A DNA stretch of 64,000 nt, taken from Alicyclobacillaceae bacterium. GTDB lineage: Bacteria; Bacillota; Bacilli; Kyrpidiales; Kyrpidiaceae. The notes beneath the pieces are model-generated. The model was not told where the DNA came from. It saw nothing but the letters and a program-made list of their open reading frames with translations, and ran no database searches. The DNA lies in NCBI GenBank assembly GCA_029961045.1, contig JASBVN010000020.1, forward strand, positions 1 through 64,000, in the 5' to 3' direction. Below are positions 36,253-46,637 of the stretch, piece after piece (within the stretch, counting starts at the first letter, position 1; each line of letters opens with the position of its first letter). Made by a program: the position numbers and the translations under genes.

Positions 36253-36281
36253 AGTATATACCCCATAGGGCATTTTGTCAA
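36253..36281 (-). promoter_or_regulatory. Promoter of the cst operon with CstR-type operator in its spacer
   Basis: On the minus strand TTGACA (36276-36281), 17 nt, TATACT (36253-36258). The spacer holds ATGCCCTATGGGGTAT (36258-36273), a near-perfect palindrome (one mismatched pair) of the AT-rich-flanked, G/C-tract type bound by CsoR-family repressors. CstR bound here would block polymerase. Confidence 0.85.
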
Positions 36282-36441
36282 CCTCGGCTAGTCCAAATCA
36301 ACTATGTTTCACTAGGGCGGATGAACCGGTTTGCCCTCGCATTCCCGGACCATCTCAGATTCCGCCGATTGACCCTGGGGAAATCTTTTCAGAACAGTAG
36401 ACTGTTATAGTGGGAGATCGGCGTTGCTGGGAGGCGGGATG

Positions 36442-37857
36442 ATGCTCCTATTCGAGGAATTGGCCGGACGCAACATGCTGGTGCGCCAAGGACACCTGGT
36501 GTGGGACCAGATGGATCTGGAAAATATCGCCGAACGATTCGGAACGCCGTTGTATGTCTACTCGGAATTGCGTTTGCACCAAAACGCCCGACAATTGACA
36601 GAGGCATTTCGCCAACGAGGTATCGCCGCGGGCATCTTTTACCCCAGCCGGGCCTGCTCAAACCTCGCCATCCTCGAATCGATCCGCGCCACCGGGATCG
36701 GCGTGGAGGTGGATTCGACGGGAGAACTCATGAAAGCGCTGACGGCGGGTTTCACACCGGACCGCATTCTCGTCACCGGGGCCGGAAAATCCCGTACCCT
36801 TCTCCAATTGGCCGTGGAACGGGGTGTCCGAGCCGTCAGCACCGATTCCGTCTCGGAACTGGAAACGGTGGCGGACGTCGCCCGGGCGATGAGCCGCCGA
36901 ATCAACTTATTGCTCGAAATTGACCCCGGATTGTCTTTTCCCCGTTATAAGCCGCCGACAACATATTATCTAAAATCCGGGGCGGACCGCTACGACATCT
37001 TTCCGGTCATTGAACGGGCTTTGCAAACGGAACAGATTTGGATCAAGGGAATCCACCTGCAGGTGGGAGCTCACACCTGGACCCCCCATACCCTGTTGAC
37101 CGCGGGACGGGTGGCGCTGGACATCCTAGACGAAATCGAACGGAACTTCGGGCTCATTCTGGATTGGATCTTTTTTGGGGGCGAACTGCCCGCCGCCCGA
37201 AACGACCTCGGGCTGTTCACCGCAGACGCAACGGCGGAGGAAGAGCATGACAACGACTCTTCCATCGCCGAAGCCCTGGCTCAACTATTGTCCGGTTTTC
37301 GCCGGCCGTTGACGGCGGTGTTCTCCCCGGGACGGCGGCTGGTGGACGACGCGGGAATCCTGTTGACCACCGTCCGGCAGGTCAAAACCAAATCGGTGCG
37401 GGACGAAGAAGGCAACGTGACCGACCTCGTCCACTGGCTCATTGTAGACGCAGGTTCCAACATCCTGTCCCATGCGGCCGACCGGACGGCGATCCATCCG
37501 GCCTGGTCCGTGACCCGGGCGGACCTCCGCCACGAAACCCGTTTCAAAATCGGCGGCCCCCTGTACGATCCCCGGGATTACTTCCGGTGCGGCACCCAGG
37601 GAAGTGAATACTACCTGTTGCCTGCAGAAACCCGTGCCGGCGACCGGCTGGCGTTTCTGGACGTCGGCGCCTATTCCCTCGACTACATGTCCGAAGCCAA
37701 CAGCCTTCCCCGGGCGGGAGCGGTCTTGATTCGCAAGAACGGGCATATGCACATGATCCGGCATCCGGATACTTACCGCGACTTGATCGAGAGCGACGTA
37801 TTTCCTGGGAAATACAAAAAGAAGCCCCGGAGTTCCACCCGGAGCATCAAACTGTGA
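36442..37857 (+). CDS. Fold-III PLP decarboxylase homologue lacking the catalytic Lys and Cys
   Basis: A 471-residue protein with the diaminopimelate/ornithine decarboxylase layout: TIM barrel (about 35-285), then beta-domain. Barrel motifs are kept (GIGVEVDSTGELMKALTAGF, LVTGAGKS, GIHLQVGAHTW), as is the PLP-side tyrosine motif DVGAYSLDYMSEANS. The Schiff-base Lys of the usual YAVKAN is replaced: the site reads YPSRAC (Arg70). The catalytic Cys of GPxC(D/E)xxD is Tyr375 (GPLYDPRD). It probably does not decarboxylate amino acids; a binding or regulatory role is inferred. ATG at 36442 is preferred over 36439 for spacing from GGGAGG. It stands alone, divergent from cst. Confidence 0.8.
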   Translation: MLLFEELAGRNMLVRQGHLVWDQMDLENIAERFGTPLYVYSELRLHQNARQLTEAFRQRGIAAGIFYPSRACSNLAILESIRATGIGVEVDSTGELMKALTAGFTPDRILVTGAGKSRTLLQLAVERGVRAVSTDSVSELETVADVARAMSRRINLLLEIDPGLSFPRYKPPTTYYLKSGADRYDIFPVIERALQTEQIWIKGIHLQVGAHTWTPHTLLTAGRVALDILDEIERNFGLILDWIFFGGELPAARNDLGLFTADATAEEEHDNDSSIAEALAQLLSGFRRPLTAVFSPGRRLVDDAGILLTTVRQVKTKSVRDEEGNVTDLVHWLIVDAGSNILSHAADRTAIHPAWSVTRADLRHETRFKIGGPLYDPRDYFRCGTQGSEYYLLPAETRAGDRLAFLDVGAYSLDYMSEANSLPRAGAVLIRKNGHMHMIRHPDTYRDLIESDVFPGKYKKKPRSSTRSIKL

Positions 37858-37871
37858 AGCTATCCGCGTCT

Positions 37872-38828
37872 TCACGGCCGCTCTGCACCGGCACGATCCG
37901 GTGAAACGCGGCCGCCGTTCGAATCGGGACCGGCATCGTCTTCGGCGATCCGGATCTTATATTTCGCATCCACATATGTCGTTGCAGCGGGACGGACCAC
38001 TACTTGGGGACAGATGTCTCCCTTTCCCGGAGCACGGGTCCGGTACAGCACCACCGCCTCATCCCCGCTGAAGCGAATGCCGGTAATCTCCAGGGCGTAA
38101 CAACCGTTCGGCTTCTCTCCCCAGGTCAACGTCACCTCGTTTACTTTATCGTTCAACCTTTTGACTTCGAACGCAACCTCATCCGCCTTCCCTTCCGGCC
38201 GTTTCGCCGGAAAACCGGATTTCCAAGTGCCGTCGGGATCCATCCAAAGCAAAACCGCCCGCGACAGCATCGCAGCCGCACTCCCCCGGGTGACGGGGTC
38301 TTTCGGACGCACCGCATCCCCTTCGACCGGCATCACCCCGAAATAGGTCATAAACTGAATGTCGCTTCGATATGTGGGATCGATTTGATCTTCGTCCTGA
38401 AAAACACGGTAGACGAGCGGAACCACGGGATCGACTCCCTTCGCCGCAAGGGCCGTCCGCAAATAATGGGCGAATTGTTCCCGGGTGACAGAGGCATGGG
38501 GATCGATGTCCTTGGGCAAATCTACTCCGCTCAACTTGCAGTCCAGAAACGCCTGGGTATACCAAACACCGTCTTGCACCCGCTCAAAATAATCTTCAAC
38601 CTTCGGGGGAACAACAAAATAAGCGTGAAATCCGAACATGCTCTTGAACATTACGGCCATTTCAGCGTTCGTCAGGTATCCTTGCGGCACCGGAGCGGTC
38701 CAAGACCCGCTTTTCATCACCGGATGCCGACCGGTCGTATCCCCGGCTGCAGCCGGAACCCCGGCAATCGAAGCCGTCAAAAGGGCCGTTAGAACGCCGA
38801 GCGCCCCTCTCTTCCAAATTTTCATCAT
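37872..38828 (-). CDS. Secreted SLH-domain protein with a PrcB-like C-terminus
   Basis: A 318-residue exported protein. The signal peptide (residues 1-28) has the core LGVLTALLTASIAGVPAAA. Two or three S-layer-homology-like segments follow (about 50-205; for example SVTREQFAHYLRTALAAKG and VMPVEGDAVRPKDPVTRGSAAAMLSRAVL). The C-terminal 90 residues (VTLTWGEKPNGCYALEITGI ... ICPQVVVRPAATTYVDAKYKIRI) match the PrcB C-terminal domain, which is linked to protease stability. It should sit on the cell wall. ATG at 38828 follows GAGGGGGTG. The 3' end converges on the PLP-protein gene. Confidence 0.82.
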   Translation of the reverse strand: MMKIWKRGALGVLTALLTASIAGVPAAAGDTTGRHPVMKSGSWTAPVPQGYLTNAEMAVMFKSMFGFHAYFVVPPKVEDYFERVQDGVWYTQAFLDCKLSGVDLPKDIDPHASVTREQFAHYLRTALAAKGVDPVVPLVYRVFQDEDQIDPTYRSDIQFMTYFGVMPVEGDAVRPKDPVTRGSAAAMLSRAVLLWMDPDGTWKSGFPAKRPEGKADEVAFEVKRLNDKVNEVTLTWGEKPNGCYALEITGIRFSGDEAVVLYRTRAPGKGDICPQVVVRPAATTYVDAKYKIRIAEDDAGPDSNGGRVSPDRAGAERP

Positions 38829-38924
38829 TTCACCCCCTCATAATCGACTTGAACCCTTCCCCACCATCTTGACGTTCACACCGCTGAAATGGTTCCGCCA
38901 AGAAGACCCGAAAAGCATTACACA

Positions 38925-38970
38925 AAAATAAAAGCGGCTGTTGACCGCAGCCGCAGTCACAGCCGCTTCG
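38925..38970 (-). terminator. Terminator of the pyruvate dehydrogenase operon
   Basis: A perfect 10-bp stem AAGCGGCTGT/ACAGCCGCTT, with an inner GC-rich loop, is followed on the minus strand by TTTTATTTTTG. It lies 20 nt after lpdA. Confidence 0.9.
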
Positions 38971-38990
38971 GACCGAAACAAAGGAAGGCA

Positions 38991-40403
38991 TTACCGCACC
39001 ACGATGTGGACCGGCCTGCCCAGCGCCACCTCGGCCGCCTCCATGATCACCTCGCCCAAGGTGGGGTGGGCGTGTATGGTGAGGGCGATGTCTTCCAGAC
39101 TGGCTCCCATTTCGATGGCCAGGGCCCCTTCGGCGATCAAATCGGAAGCCGAAGGACCGACGATCTGGACCCCGACGACCTCTCCGGAGGCCTTGTCGGC
39201 CACCACTTTGACAAAGCCTTCCGCATCGAGGAGAGACAATGCGCGACCGTTGGCCGCAAAGGGAAATTTGCCGGCGACCGCGTCGATCCCTTTCTCCTTC
39301 GCTTCCGCCTCCGTCAAGCCGACGGAGGCGACTTCGGGATCCGAAAACACAACGGCCGGGATGGCTTTATAATCCACCTCGCTGGGACGCCCGGCGGCCG
39401 CTTCCGCCGCCACCTTGCCCTCATACGCCGCTTTGTGCGCCAAAGCCGGCCCGGGAACCACGTCTCCGATGGCAAAAATGTGGGGAACACTGGTACGGCC
39501 TTGCCTATCCACTTGAATCCATCCTTTGTCGTCGGTGCGGACGCCTGCCTGATCCAGCCCCAATGCGTCGGTGTTGGGACGCCGTCCGACGGTGACCAGC
39601 ACGTAGTCCGCTTCGAACCGGCGCTCCTCCCCCTTGACCGAAGCCACCACCGCCGCTCCGTCCGCCGTCTCCTCGACGCCTTGGACCATGGCGGACGTGA
39701 CGACGGCCACCTTGTTCTTTTTGAGCCGGCGCTCCACAAACCTCACAACTTCCTTTTCAAAGGTCGGAAGGATCGAATCCGTTCCTTCCAATATCGTCAC
39801 TTCCGAACCGAACTTCGCAAACATGCCGCCGAGTTCGATCCCGATGTATCCGCCTCCGACCACCGTCAGCCTTCGGGGGATTTCCTGGAGGGCCAGGGCT
39901 TCCGTCGACGAGATCACGCGGCCCCCGAAAGGCAAGGATTTCAATTCCACCGGCCGCGACCCGGTGGCGATAATACATTGGTTAAACCGGTACCGGGTCG
40001 CCTCGTATCCCCGGATGACCCGCACCTCGCGTTCGTTGACGAACAGCGCCTCTCCGGTCACCACTTCCACTTTGTTTCCCTTCAGCAGGCTCGCCACGCC
40101 GCCGGTGAGTCGATCGACGATCCCCTGTTTCCACGCCTGTACCTTCGCAAAATCCAACCGGACGTCGCCGACGGCAATCCCCATCTGGTCCAGGTTGCGG
40201 ATGTTTTCGTACTGATGAGCGGCGGAGATCAACGCCTTCGAAGGAATACAGCCGACGTTGAGGCACACGCCGCCCAACTGATCCCGCTCTACGAGCGTGA
40301 CTTTCTTGCCCAATTGAGCAGCCCGAATGGCCGCCACGTAACCGCCCGGCCCGCCCCCGATCACCAAAAGATCCACTTCGGTGGTAAATTCTCCTACAAC
40401 CAT
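38991..40403 (-). CDS. lpdA: Dihydrolipoamide dehydrogenase (E3)
   Basis: A 470-residue flavoprotein that reoxidises dihydrolipoamide of the dehydrogenase complex with NAD+. FAD binding is GGGPGGYVAAIRAAQLG, the redox disulfide is GGVCLNVGCIPSKAL, the NAD site is VVGGGYIGIELG, and the C-terminal catalytic His-Glu lies in HAHPTLGEVIMEAAE. Length and motifs are those of PdhD. ATG at 40403 uses GGAGGTG that overlaps the E2 stop codon, so it is translationally coupled. Fourth gene of pdhA-pdhB-pdhC-lpdA. Confidence 0.97.
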   Translation of the reverse strand: MVVGEFTTEVDLLVIGGGPGGYVAAIRAAQLGKKVTLVERDQLGGVCLNVGCIPSKALISAAHQYENIRNLDQMGIAVGDVRLDFAKVQAWKQGIVDRLTGGVASLLKGNKVEVVTGEALFVNEREVRVIRGYEATRYRFNQCIIATGSRPVELKSLPFGGRVISSTEALALQEIPRRLTVVGGGYIGIELGGMFAKFGSEVTILEGTDSILPTFEKEVVRFVERRLKKNKVAVVTSAMVQGVEETADGAAVVASVKGEERRFEADYVLVTVGRRPNTDALGLDQAGVRTDDKGWIQVDRQGRTSVPHIFAIGDVVPGPALAHKAAYEGKVAAEAAAGRPSEVDYKAIPAVVFSDPEVASVGLTEAEAKEKGIDAVAGKFPFAANGRALSLLDAEGFVKVVADKASGEVVGVQIVGPSASDLIAEGALAIEMGASLEDIALTIHAHPTLGEVIMEAAEVALGRPVHIVVR

Positions 40404-40404
40404 G

Positions 40405-41706
40405 TCACACCTCCAAGGTCAACAATTCGGGATCTTCCAGCAGCTGTTTGACGTAATTCACATATCGCTGGGCCGTTGCGCCGTCGATCAACCGGTGATC
40501 GAAACTGAGAGACAAGGCCATGACCGGAGCGATCACCACCTGGCCGTCGCGGGCGACCGGCTTTTCAGTGATCCGGCCGATTCCGAGGATCGCCACTTCC
40601 GGATAGTTGATCACCGGCGTAAAGAACAGCCCGCCCGCCGCCCCGATGTTGGTAATGGAAAACGTTCCGCCTTTCATTTCGTGAGGCGCGAGCTTGCCCG
40701 TCCTAGCCCGTTCCGCGAGATCCCGGATCTCGGCCGCGAGGGTCCAAATGTTCTTCCGATCCGCCTCTTTGACCACGGGAACCAACAGGCCCCGTTCGGT
40801 ATCGGTGGCGATGCCAATATTATAATATTTCTTAAAGACGATTTCATCCTTTTCATCGTCGATGGAGGCGTTTAATTCGGGATACTGCCGGAGTCCGGCG
40901 ACGGCCGCTTTGACGACAAACGGCAAATACGTCAATTTCACGCCCTTTTGTTCCGCCAGTCCTTTGGCCCGCTCCCGAAGAGCCACCAGTTTCGACACGT
41001 TCGCCTCGTCCATTACCGTGACGTGGGGGGCGGTGTAAACCGATTTGACCATCGCCTGGGCGATCGCCCGGCGGATACCGGCAAGGGGCACCCGTTCCTC
41101 GAGATCCGCGCCCCGTGGCCCCTCGGGCCCCGCTACCGGGACGGAAGGGCCTTCCGGCATGGACGCACCGGCCTCCAAGTACCGGAGAACATCCTGACGG
41201 GTGATCCTCCCGTTTCGCCCCGTACCGGTCACCTTGGTCAAATCGACCCCCTTCTCCCGGGCGAACCGGCGTACACCGGGGGTCGCCAAAACCGAACCGG
41301 GCCTGCCGCTCGCTTCCCCTCCGTTGGCGGGCTCCGCCTTTCGCGGAGGCGCCTCCCCAGCGACAGCATTCACCTCCGCCTTGGAAGTCTCACCGCCCGG
41401 ACCGGCCACCGCACCGTCCCGCCGTCCGGGAGCTCCCGCGGCTGCCCCCCCTCCGGACGAAGATTCCGCGACATCGAAAACAATCAGCGGATCGCCGACC
41501 ACGGCGATCTTTCCCGCCGGCACCTTGATCTCCCGGACCGTCCCTTTCACAGGACTGGGGATTTCGACCACCGCCTTGTCGTTTTGCACTTCGCACAAGG
41601 GTTGGTCTTCTTCCACCACATCCCCCGCTTGCACCAGCCACCGCACAATTTCGCCCTCATGAATCCCTTCCCCGATATCTGGAAGCCGGAATACGTATTC
41701 GGCCAA
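40405..41706 (-). CDS. pdhC: Dihydrolipoamide acetyltransferase (E2)
   Basis: A 433-residue core protein of the complex. A single lipoyl domain (1-80, lipoate Lys in EVQNDKAVVEIPS) leads via an Ala/Gly-rich linker to an E3-binding domain (about 125-165, ATPGVRRFAREKGVDLTKV). A second flexible linker leads to the catalytic domain (about 205-433, SFDHRLIDGATAQRYVN). TTG at 41706 is the start: AAAGGAGG lies 8 nt upstream and the lipoyl domain starts at once. Longer frames are not used. It transfers acetyl groups from E1 to CoA. Confidence 0.95.
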   Translation of the reverse strand: MAEYVFRLPDIGEGIHEGEIVRWLVQAGDVVEEDQPLCEVQNDKAVVEIPSPVKGTVREIKVPAGKIAVVGDPLIVFDVAESSSGGGAAAGAPGRRDGAVAGPGGETSKAEVNAVAGEAPPRKAEPANGGEASGRPGSVLATPGVRRFAREKGVDLTKVTGTGRNGRITRQDVLRYLEAGASMPEGPSVPVAGPEGPRGADLEERVPLAGIRRAIAQAMVKSVYTAPHVTVMDEANVSKLVALRERAKGLAEQKGVKLTYLPFVVKAAVAGLRQYPELNASIDDEKDEIVFKKYYNIGIATDTERGLLVPVVKEADRKNIWTLAAEIRDLAERARTGKLAPHEMKGGTFSITNIGAAGGLFFTPVINYPEVAILGIGRITEKPVARDGQVVIAPVMALSLSFDHRLIDGATAQRYVNYVKQLLEDPELLTLEV

Positions 41707-41725
41707 TCGGGCTCCCTCCTTTGCG

Positions 41726-42706
41726 TCAGAAGTCGAGTACCTCTTCGAGGGCCCGGACGACCCTCTCGACATCGGGCAGCCACTCGTCCTCAATCGCCGC
41801 GAAGGGGTACACCGTGTCGGGAGCCGTCACCCGGAGAACGGGAGCCTCCAAGTGCAAAATCGCCCGTTCATTAATCTGCGCCGCCACCTCGGCAGCCACG
41901 CCCGCCTGCCTCTGGGCTTCTTGAACCACGACCGCTCGATTGGTCTTCTTGACGGATTCGACGACCGTTTCTATGTCGATGGGATTGACCGTCCGGAGGT
42001 CGATCACTTCCACCTCCGCTCCCCTCGATTCGGCGAGTTTCTCCGCCGCCCGGAGAGAAGTATGTACCATGGCTCCGTACGTGACGACTGTGGCGTGCCG
42101 GCCTTCCCGAACCACCTTGGCCTTGCCGATCGGCACCGTGTACTCCCCCTCCGGAACTTCCTCCCGAAAGGACCGGTACAACTTCATATGCTCCAAAAAA
42201 ATCACCGGATCGTTGTCGCGGATGGCCGAAATCAACAGCCCTTTGGCATCGTAGGGATTCGAAGGAATGACCACCTTGACCCCCGGGGTTTGCAAAAACA
42301 GGCCTTCCAGGCTGTCCGCGTGCAATTCGGGTGTCTTCACCCCGCCGCCGAAAGGGGAACGGAAGACGATCGGAGCGTGATAGCGTCCTCCCGAGCGGTA
42401 CCGCAGGCGCGCCGCCTGGGAGGCGATGGCGTCAAAAGCCTCGAACACAAAACCGAAAAATTGGATCTCCGCCACCGGCCGGAACCCCTGTACCGCAAGC
42501 CCCACCGCCAATCCTCCAATGCCCGATTCGGCCAAAGGTGTGTCGAATACCCGGTGTTCTCCGAACTGTTCCTGCAACCCGGCCGTGGCCCGGAAAACGC
42601 CGCCGTTGACCCCCACGTCCTCCCCGAAGACGAGGACATTCGGATCCCGTTCCAACTCGATGCGCAACGCATCGGTAATCGCCTGGATCATCGTCATTTG
42701 CGCCAT
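41726..42706 (-). CDS. pdhB: Pyruvate dehydrogenase E1 component beta subunit
   Basis: A 326-residue thiamine-dependent transketolase-like subunit. The TPP-contacting Glu lies in [37 protein letters not shown] and [21 protein letters not shown] are conserved E1-beta blocks. The C-terminal domain has [24 protein letters not shown] at 42706 comes directly after the pdhA stop (3 nt). It forms an alpha2-beta2 E1 that decarboxylates pyruvate, though a branched-chain 2-oxo acid substrate cannot be excluded from this subunit alone. Confidence 0.95.
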   Translation of the reverse strand: MAQMTMIQAITDALRIELERDPNVLVFGEDVGVNGGVFRATAGLQEQFGEHRVFDTPLAESGIGGLAVGLAVQGFRPVAEIQFFGFVFEAFDAIASQAARLRYRSGGRYHAPIVFRSPFGGGVKTPELHADSLEGLFLQTPGVKVVIPSNPYDAKGLLISAIRDNDPVIFLEHMKLYRSFREEVPEGEYTVPIGKAKVVREGRHATVVTYGAMVHTSLRAAEKLAESRGAEVEVIDLRTVNPIDIETVVESVKKTNRAVVVQEAQRQAGVAAEVAAQINERAILHLEAPVLRVTAPDTVYPFAAIEDEWLPDVERVVRALEEVLDF

Positions 42707-42709
42707 GGC

Positions 42710-43903
<1,194 letters not shown>

Positions 43904-44074
43904 TTAAAGCTTTATTTGTCTCCAATGTAGTATACATTTCCGCGTATGTCAACGGCGAATCAATCTGTTCCGTACGATCTATAAATCTGTATCAAAAACT
44001 GTTTCACCTTATTGGCTCTGTTATGATGCAGTCCATCTCCACCGGGGCCCGGCGCCGTTCAGCGCCGTGCGAAT

Positions 44075-44374
44075 TCATCCGGACTCCGGCTTCATCCGGT
44101 CGTAAAGTTCGTCCAGTTCCTTCGCTTCTTCAAAGTCCAGTTCTGTAAGTCCGCCGGCGTGCCACGTGGTCAACTGGAGAGTAACCACTTTGTAATCGAT
44201 GGATATAAAGGGGTGATGGTTCCGTCGTTCCGCCACTTCCGCCACGGCACCGACAAACCGGACGGCCTCCGGGAAACTGGAGAACCGGAAACGCCGAGAA
44301 ATTCGTTTTCCGTCTAAACTCCATTCCGGAATTTCCGGCAATCGCTCTTGAATCTGTTCTTCCGTCAGTTTCAT
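44075..44374 (-). CDS. phhB: Pterin-4a-carbinolamine dehydratase
   Basis: A 99-residue PCD/DCoH protein. The active-site block is AERRNHHPFISIDY, followed by the family's Trp-His in TTWHAGGLTELD. It dehydrates 4a-hydroxytetrahydropterin formed by aromatic amino acid hydroxylases. No phenylalanine hydroxylase gene is in the window. Other uses of the fold (molybdopterin or folate-related) are known in bacteria. ATG at 44374 follows GAGGCGG. It is a single gene, divergent from the DJ-1 gene. Confidence 0.93.
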   Translation of the reverse strand: MKLTEEQIQERLPEIPEWSLDGKRISRRFRFSSFPEAVRFVGAVAEVAERRNHHPFISIDYKVVTLQLTTWHAGGLTELDFEEAKELDELYDRMKPESG

Positions 44375-44460
44375 CTCAAACCGCCTCCTGATTCCGTTTG
44401 TGCAAACGGGGTGTCCTCCATGCTACAATAAAGTCATCTCCGGACGGAAGGAGGCCCCCC

Positions 44461-45012
44461 ATGGGAAAGAAGGTACTCATCGTGGCCGGCGACGCCGTTG
44501 AAGCGCTGGAAATCTACTACCCCTATTATCGCCTGTTGGAAGAACAGATCGAAGCGGTGATCGCCGCTCCGAAAGCGAAAACCTTGCACACGGTTGTTCA
44601 TGATTTTGAAAGTTGGGAAACGTACACCGAGAAACCGGGTTATCAAATTGCGGCGCACGTGTCATTCGATGACGTAAAACCCGAAGAGTTCGACGGTCTG
44701 ATCATCCCCGGCGGACGCGCCCCTGAATACATCCGGCTCCATCCCGCCCTGCCCCGCATTGTCCGGCATTTCTTCGAAGCGGGAAAACCGGTGGGCGCCA
44801 TCTGTCATGCGGCACAGGTCTTGGAAACGGTACCGGATTTGCTCCAGAATCGATCCCTGACTGCCTATGCGGCCTGCCGCCCTTCGGTGGAGGCCATGGG
44901 CGCCCGGTACGTCACCGAAACATTGCACGTGGACGGAAACCTGGTATCCGGACACGCTTGGCCAGATCTCCCCGGATTTATGCGGGAGTTTCTCCGCCTG
45001 CTCGGAAAGTGA
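44461..45012 (+). CDS. DJ-1/PfpI family protein
   Basis: A 183-residue DJ-1/PfpI fold. The N-terminal strand has KVLIVAGDAVEALEIYYPYY, the acidic motif DGLIIPGGRAPEYIRLHP lies near residue 75, and the nucleophile-elbow cysteine is in AICHAAQVL near residue 105. Members act as glyoxalase III/deglycase-type enzymes or stress peptidases; PfpI proteases have the same elbow. ATG at 44461 follows GGAAGGAGG. It is a single gene that ends before a bidirectional terminator. Confidence 0.92.
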   Translation: MGKKVLIVAGDAVEALEIYYPYYRLLEEQIEAVIAAPKAKTLHTVVHDFESWETYTEKPGYQIAAHVSFDDVKPEEFDGLIIPGGRAPEYIRLHPALPRIVRHFFEAGKPVGAICHAAQVLETVPDLLQNRSLTAYAACRPSVEAMGARYVTETLHVDGNLVSGHAWPDLPGFMREFLRLLGK

Positions 45013-45083
45013 CCAAAGGGGCCGAAACCGGGGATGATCGCCCGCCCTCCCCAATAGACGGCCCGATCTCCGGCCGCTGCAAA

Positions 45084-45134
45084 GAAAAATCCGGCATTCC
45101 GGCGAAAACCGCGGAAAGCCGGATGGAATTTTGC
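45084..45134. terminator. Bidirectional terminator between the DJ-1 gene and the subtilisin gene
   Basis: Nested stem ATCCGGC/GCCGGAT with inner TTCC/GGAA pairs. It has an A-rich left flank and a TTTT right flank, so it can serve both converging genes. Confidence 0.8.
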
Positions 45135-45140
45135 TGTGCA

Positions 45141-46430
45141 TTAAACCAGAGAGGCGAGTTGGATTTCTCCGCTCCCCTGCGCTTCGGGAGTTTCGTTTAG
45201 ATCAAACGCAGCCCGCATCAGCGCCGATTTGACCTGGTCGGGAGTCCATTGGGGATTTTTTTCAAGAAGCAGAGCCACTGCTCCGGCGACAATCGGAGCG
45301 GCCATACTGGTGCCCGACATTTGGAAATAGTCCGTTCCCACGCGGGAGGATTTCATCACTTTATCCAAGAAGGAGCCGGGAGCGCGCAGGGAAATGATGC
45401 CAACGCCGGGTGCTACGAGATCGGGTTTCGGCAACCCTGACGGCGTCGGCCCGCGGCTTGAAAAGGAGGCTACAACATCATCCTCCTGGGGAACCGTGCG
45501 GTGGTCGTCGGCCGCCCCTACGGTCAAGATCAAAGCACTGTCTCCCGGAGAACTGATCGTCCCCGATTGCGGTCCCTCGTTACCGGCAGCGGCCACCACG
45601 ACGATCCCGGCCTTCCAGGCGGCCTCCACCGCCTGCACGAGAGGATCCTCCTCCGGCGGACCGGCCGGTGAACTTCCCAGAGAGAGCGAAAGCACGCGAA
45701 TTCCGTAGGTATCCTTTTCGCGGATCACCCATTCCACCCCGCGAATCACCGTGGACAGGGAACCGGAGCCGGTCCGGTCTAACACCTTCACCCCTACCAG
45801 CCGGGCCTCCGGAGCCGGACCTCGAAATCGCCCTCCGGATCGCAGGCCATTGCCGGCTGCATCTCCGGCACAATGCGTGCCGTGACCGTTGTCATCGTAA
45901 GGTTCCGTCCGGTTGTTGACGAAGTCTTGAAAGGCTGCGATCCGATTGACCGGTTCCGTCAGATCCGGATGGGGATGGATGCCGGTGTCGACAATGGCAA
46001 TGGTCACCCCTTTTCCGGTGAAGCCGTCCCGTTGCCCCTTGTCGGCGCCGACGGCCGGCCCGGCAATGTCCAAAAGGGCTTTCACCGGGCGATCGTAGGT
46101 GATGCGTTCCACCGCATCGTCTTCCAGCAACTTCCGGATTTCCCGAACGGAAAGCCGGGCACTTACCCCCCTGCAAGCGGTAAACTCGTGTCCCAGCCGG
46201 CGCCGCCGCACCCCCGTCGCCTGCACCAACCGTTCGGCCGGTCTTTCGCCGGGCATCCCCTTGAATTGCACAATGACGGGAATGCGGACCCACGCGTGCA
46301 ATAGCCGCCGGACGGCCCGGTGCAGAATACACGGAACCCTGCGAAGTGGTTTGTGGGCGAGGATGAGGCGGCGTCGCATCAGGGGATCAAGCTTCGTTGC
46401 ATACCGGTGTATCCACTGCAACCATTGCAT
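45141..46430 (-). CDS. Subtilisin-like serine protease (S8)
   Basis: A 429-residue protease with the S8 catalytic triad: Asp in IAIVDTGIHPHPDL (near residue 160), His in DNGHGTHCAGDAAGNG, and Ser in SGTSMAAPIVAGAVAL (near 385). Residues 1-115 form a prodomain-like region with RPAERLVQATGVRRRRLGHEF. No classical signal peptide is visible, so it may be intracellular like AprX, whose length it matches. ATG at 46430 follows GGGAGGACGAG. It stands alone and ends just before the bidirectional terminator. Confidence 0.93.
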   Translation of the reverse strand: MQWLQWIHRYATKLDPLMRRRLILAHKPLRRVPCILHRAVRRLLHAWVRIPVIVQFKGMPGERPAERLVQATGVRRRRLGHEFTACRGVSARLSVREIRKLLEDDAVERITYDRPVKALLDIAGPAVGADKGQRDGFTGKGVTIAIVDTGIHPHPDLTEPVNRIAAFQDFVNNRTEPYDDNGHGTHCAGDAAGNGLRSGGRFRGPAPEARLVGVKVLDRTGSGSLSTVIRGVEWVIREKDTYGIRVLSLSLGSSPAGPPEEDPLVQAVEAAWKAGIVVVAAAGNEGPQSGTISSPGDSALILTVGAADDHRTVPQEDDVVASFSSRGPTPSGLPKPDLVAPGVGIISLRAPGSFLDKVMKSSRVGTDYFQMSGTSMAAPIVAGAVALLLEKNPQWTPDQVKSALMRAAFDLNETPEAQGSGEIQLASLV

Positions 46431-46569
46431 GATCTCGTCCTCCCTTCCCCCGCCATCCTATGGGGGAAGGGAGAATATGGTTTGGACGAGGGCCCTTTCC
46501 CGCCCTTAAATCCGCGGGTGTCCCCCTCCAACCCGTCTCCCGGGAAAAGGAATCGAGTCGCGGGTGTCC

Positions 46570-46606
46570 AAAAAGAAAAAAAAAAAAAAGCGCGCCTCGC
46601 GCGCCG
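46570..46606 (-). terminator. Strong terminator of the M20 peptidase gene
   Basis: GCGCGC-GAG-GCGCGC hairpin followed on the minus strand by about 14 uninterrupted T and another T-run after a C. It lies 30-65 nt after the gene end at 46638. Confidence 0.88.
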
Positions 46607-46637
46607 GATGTGGACAAAAGGACTGCCTCTTCTCCGT

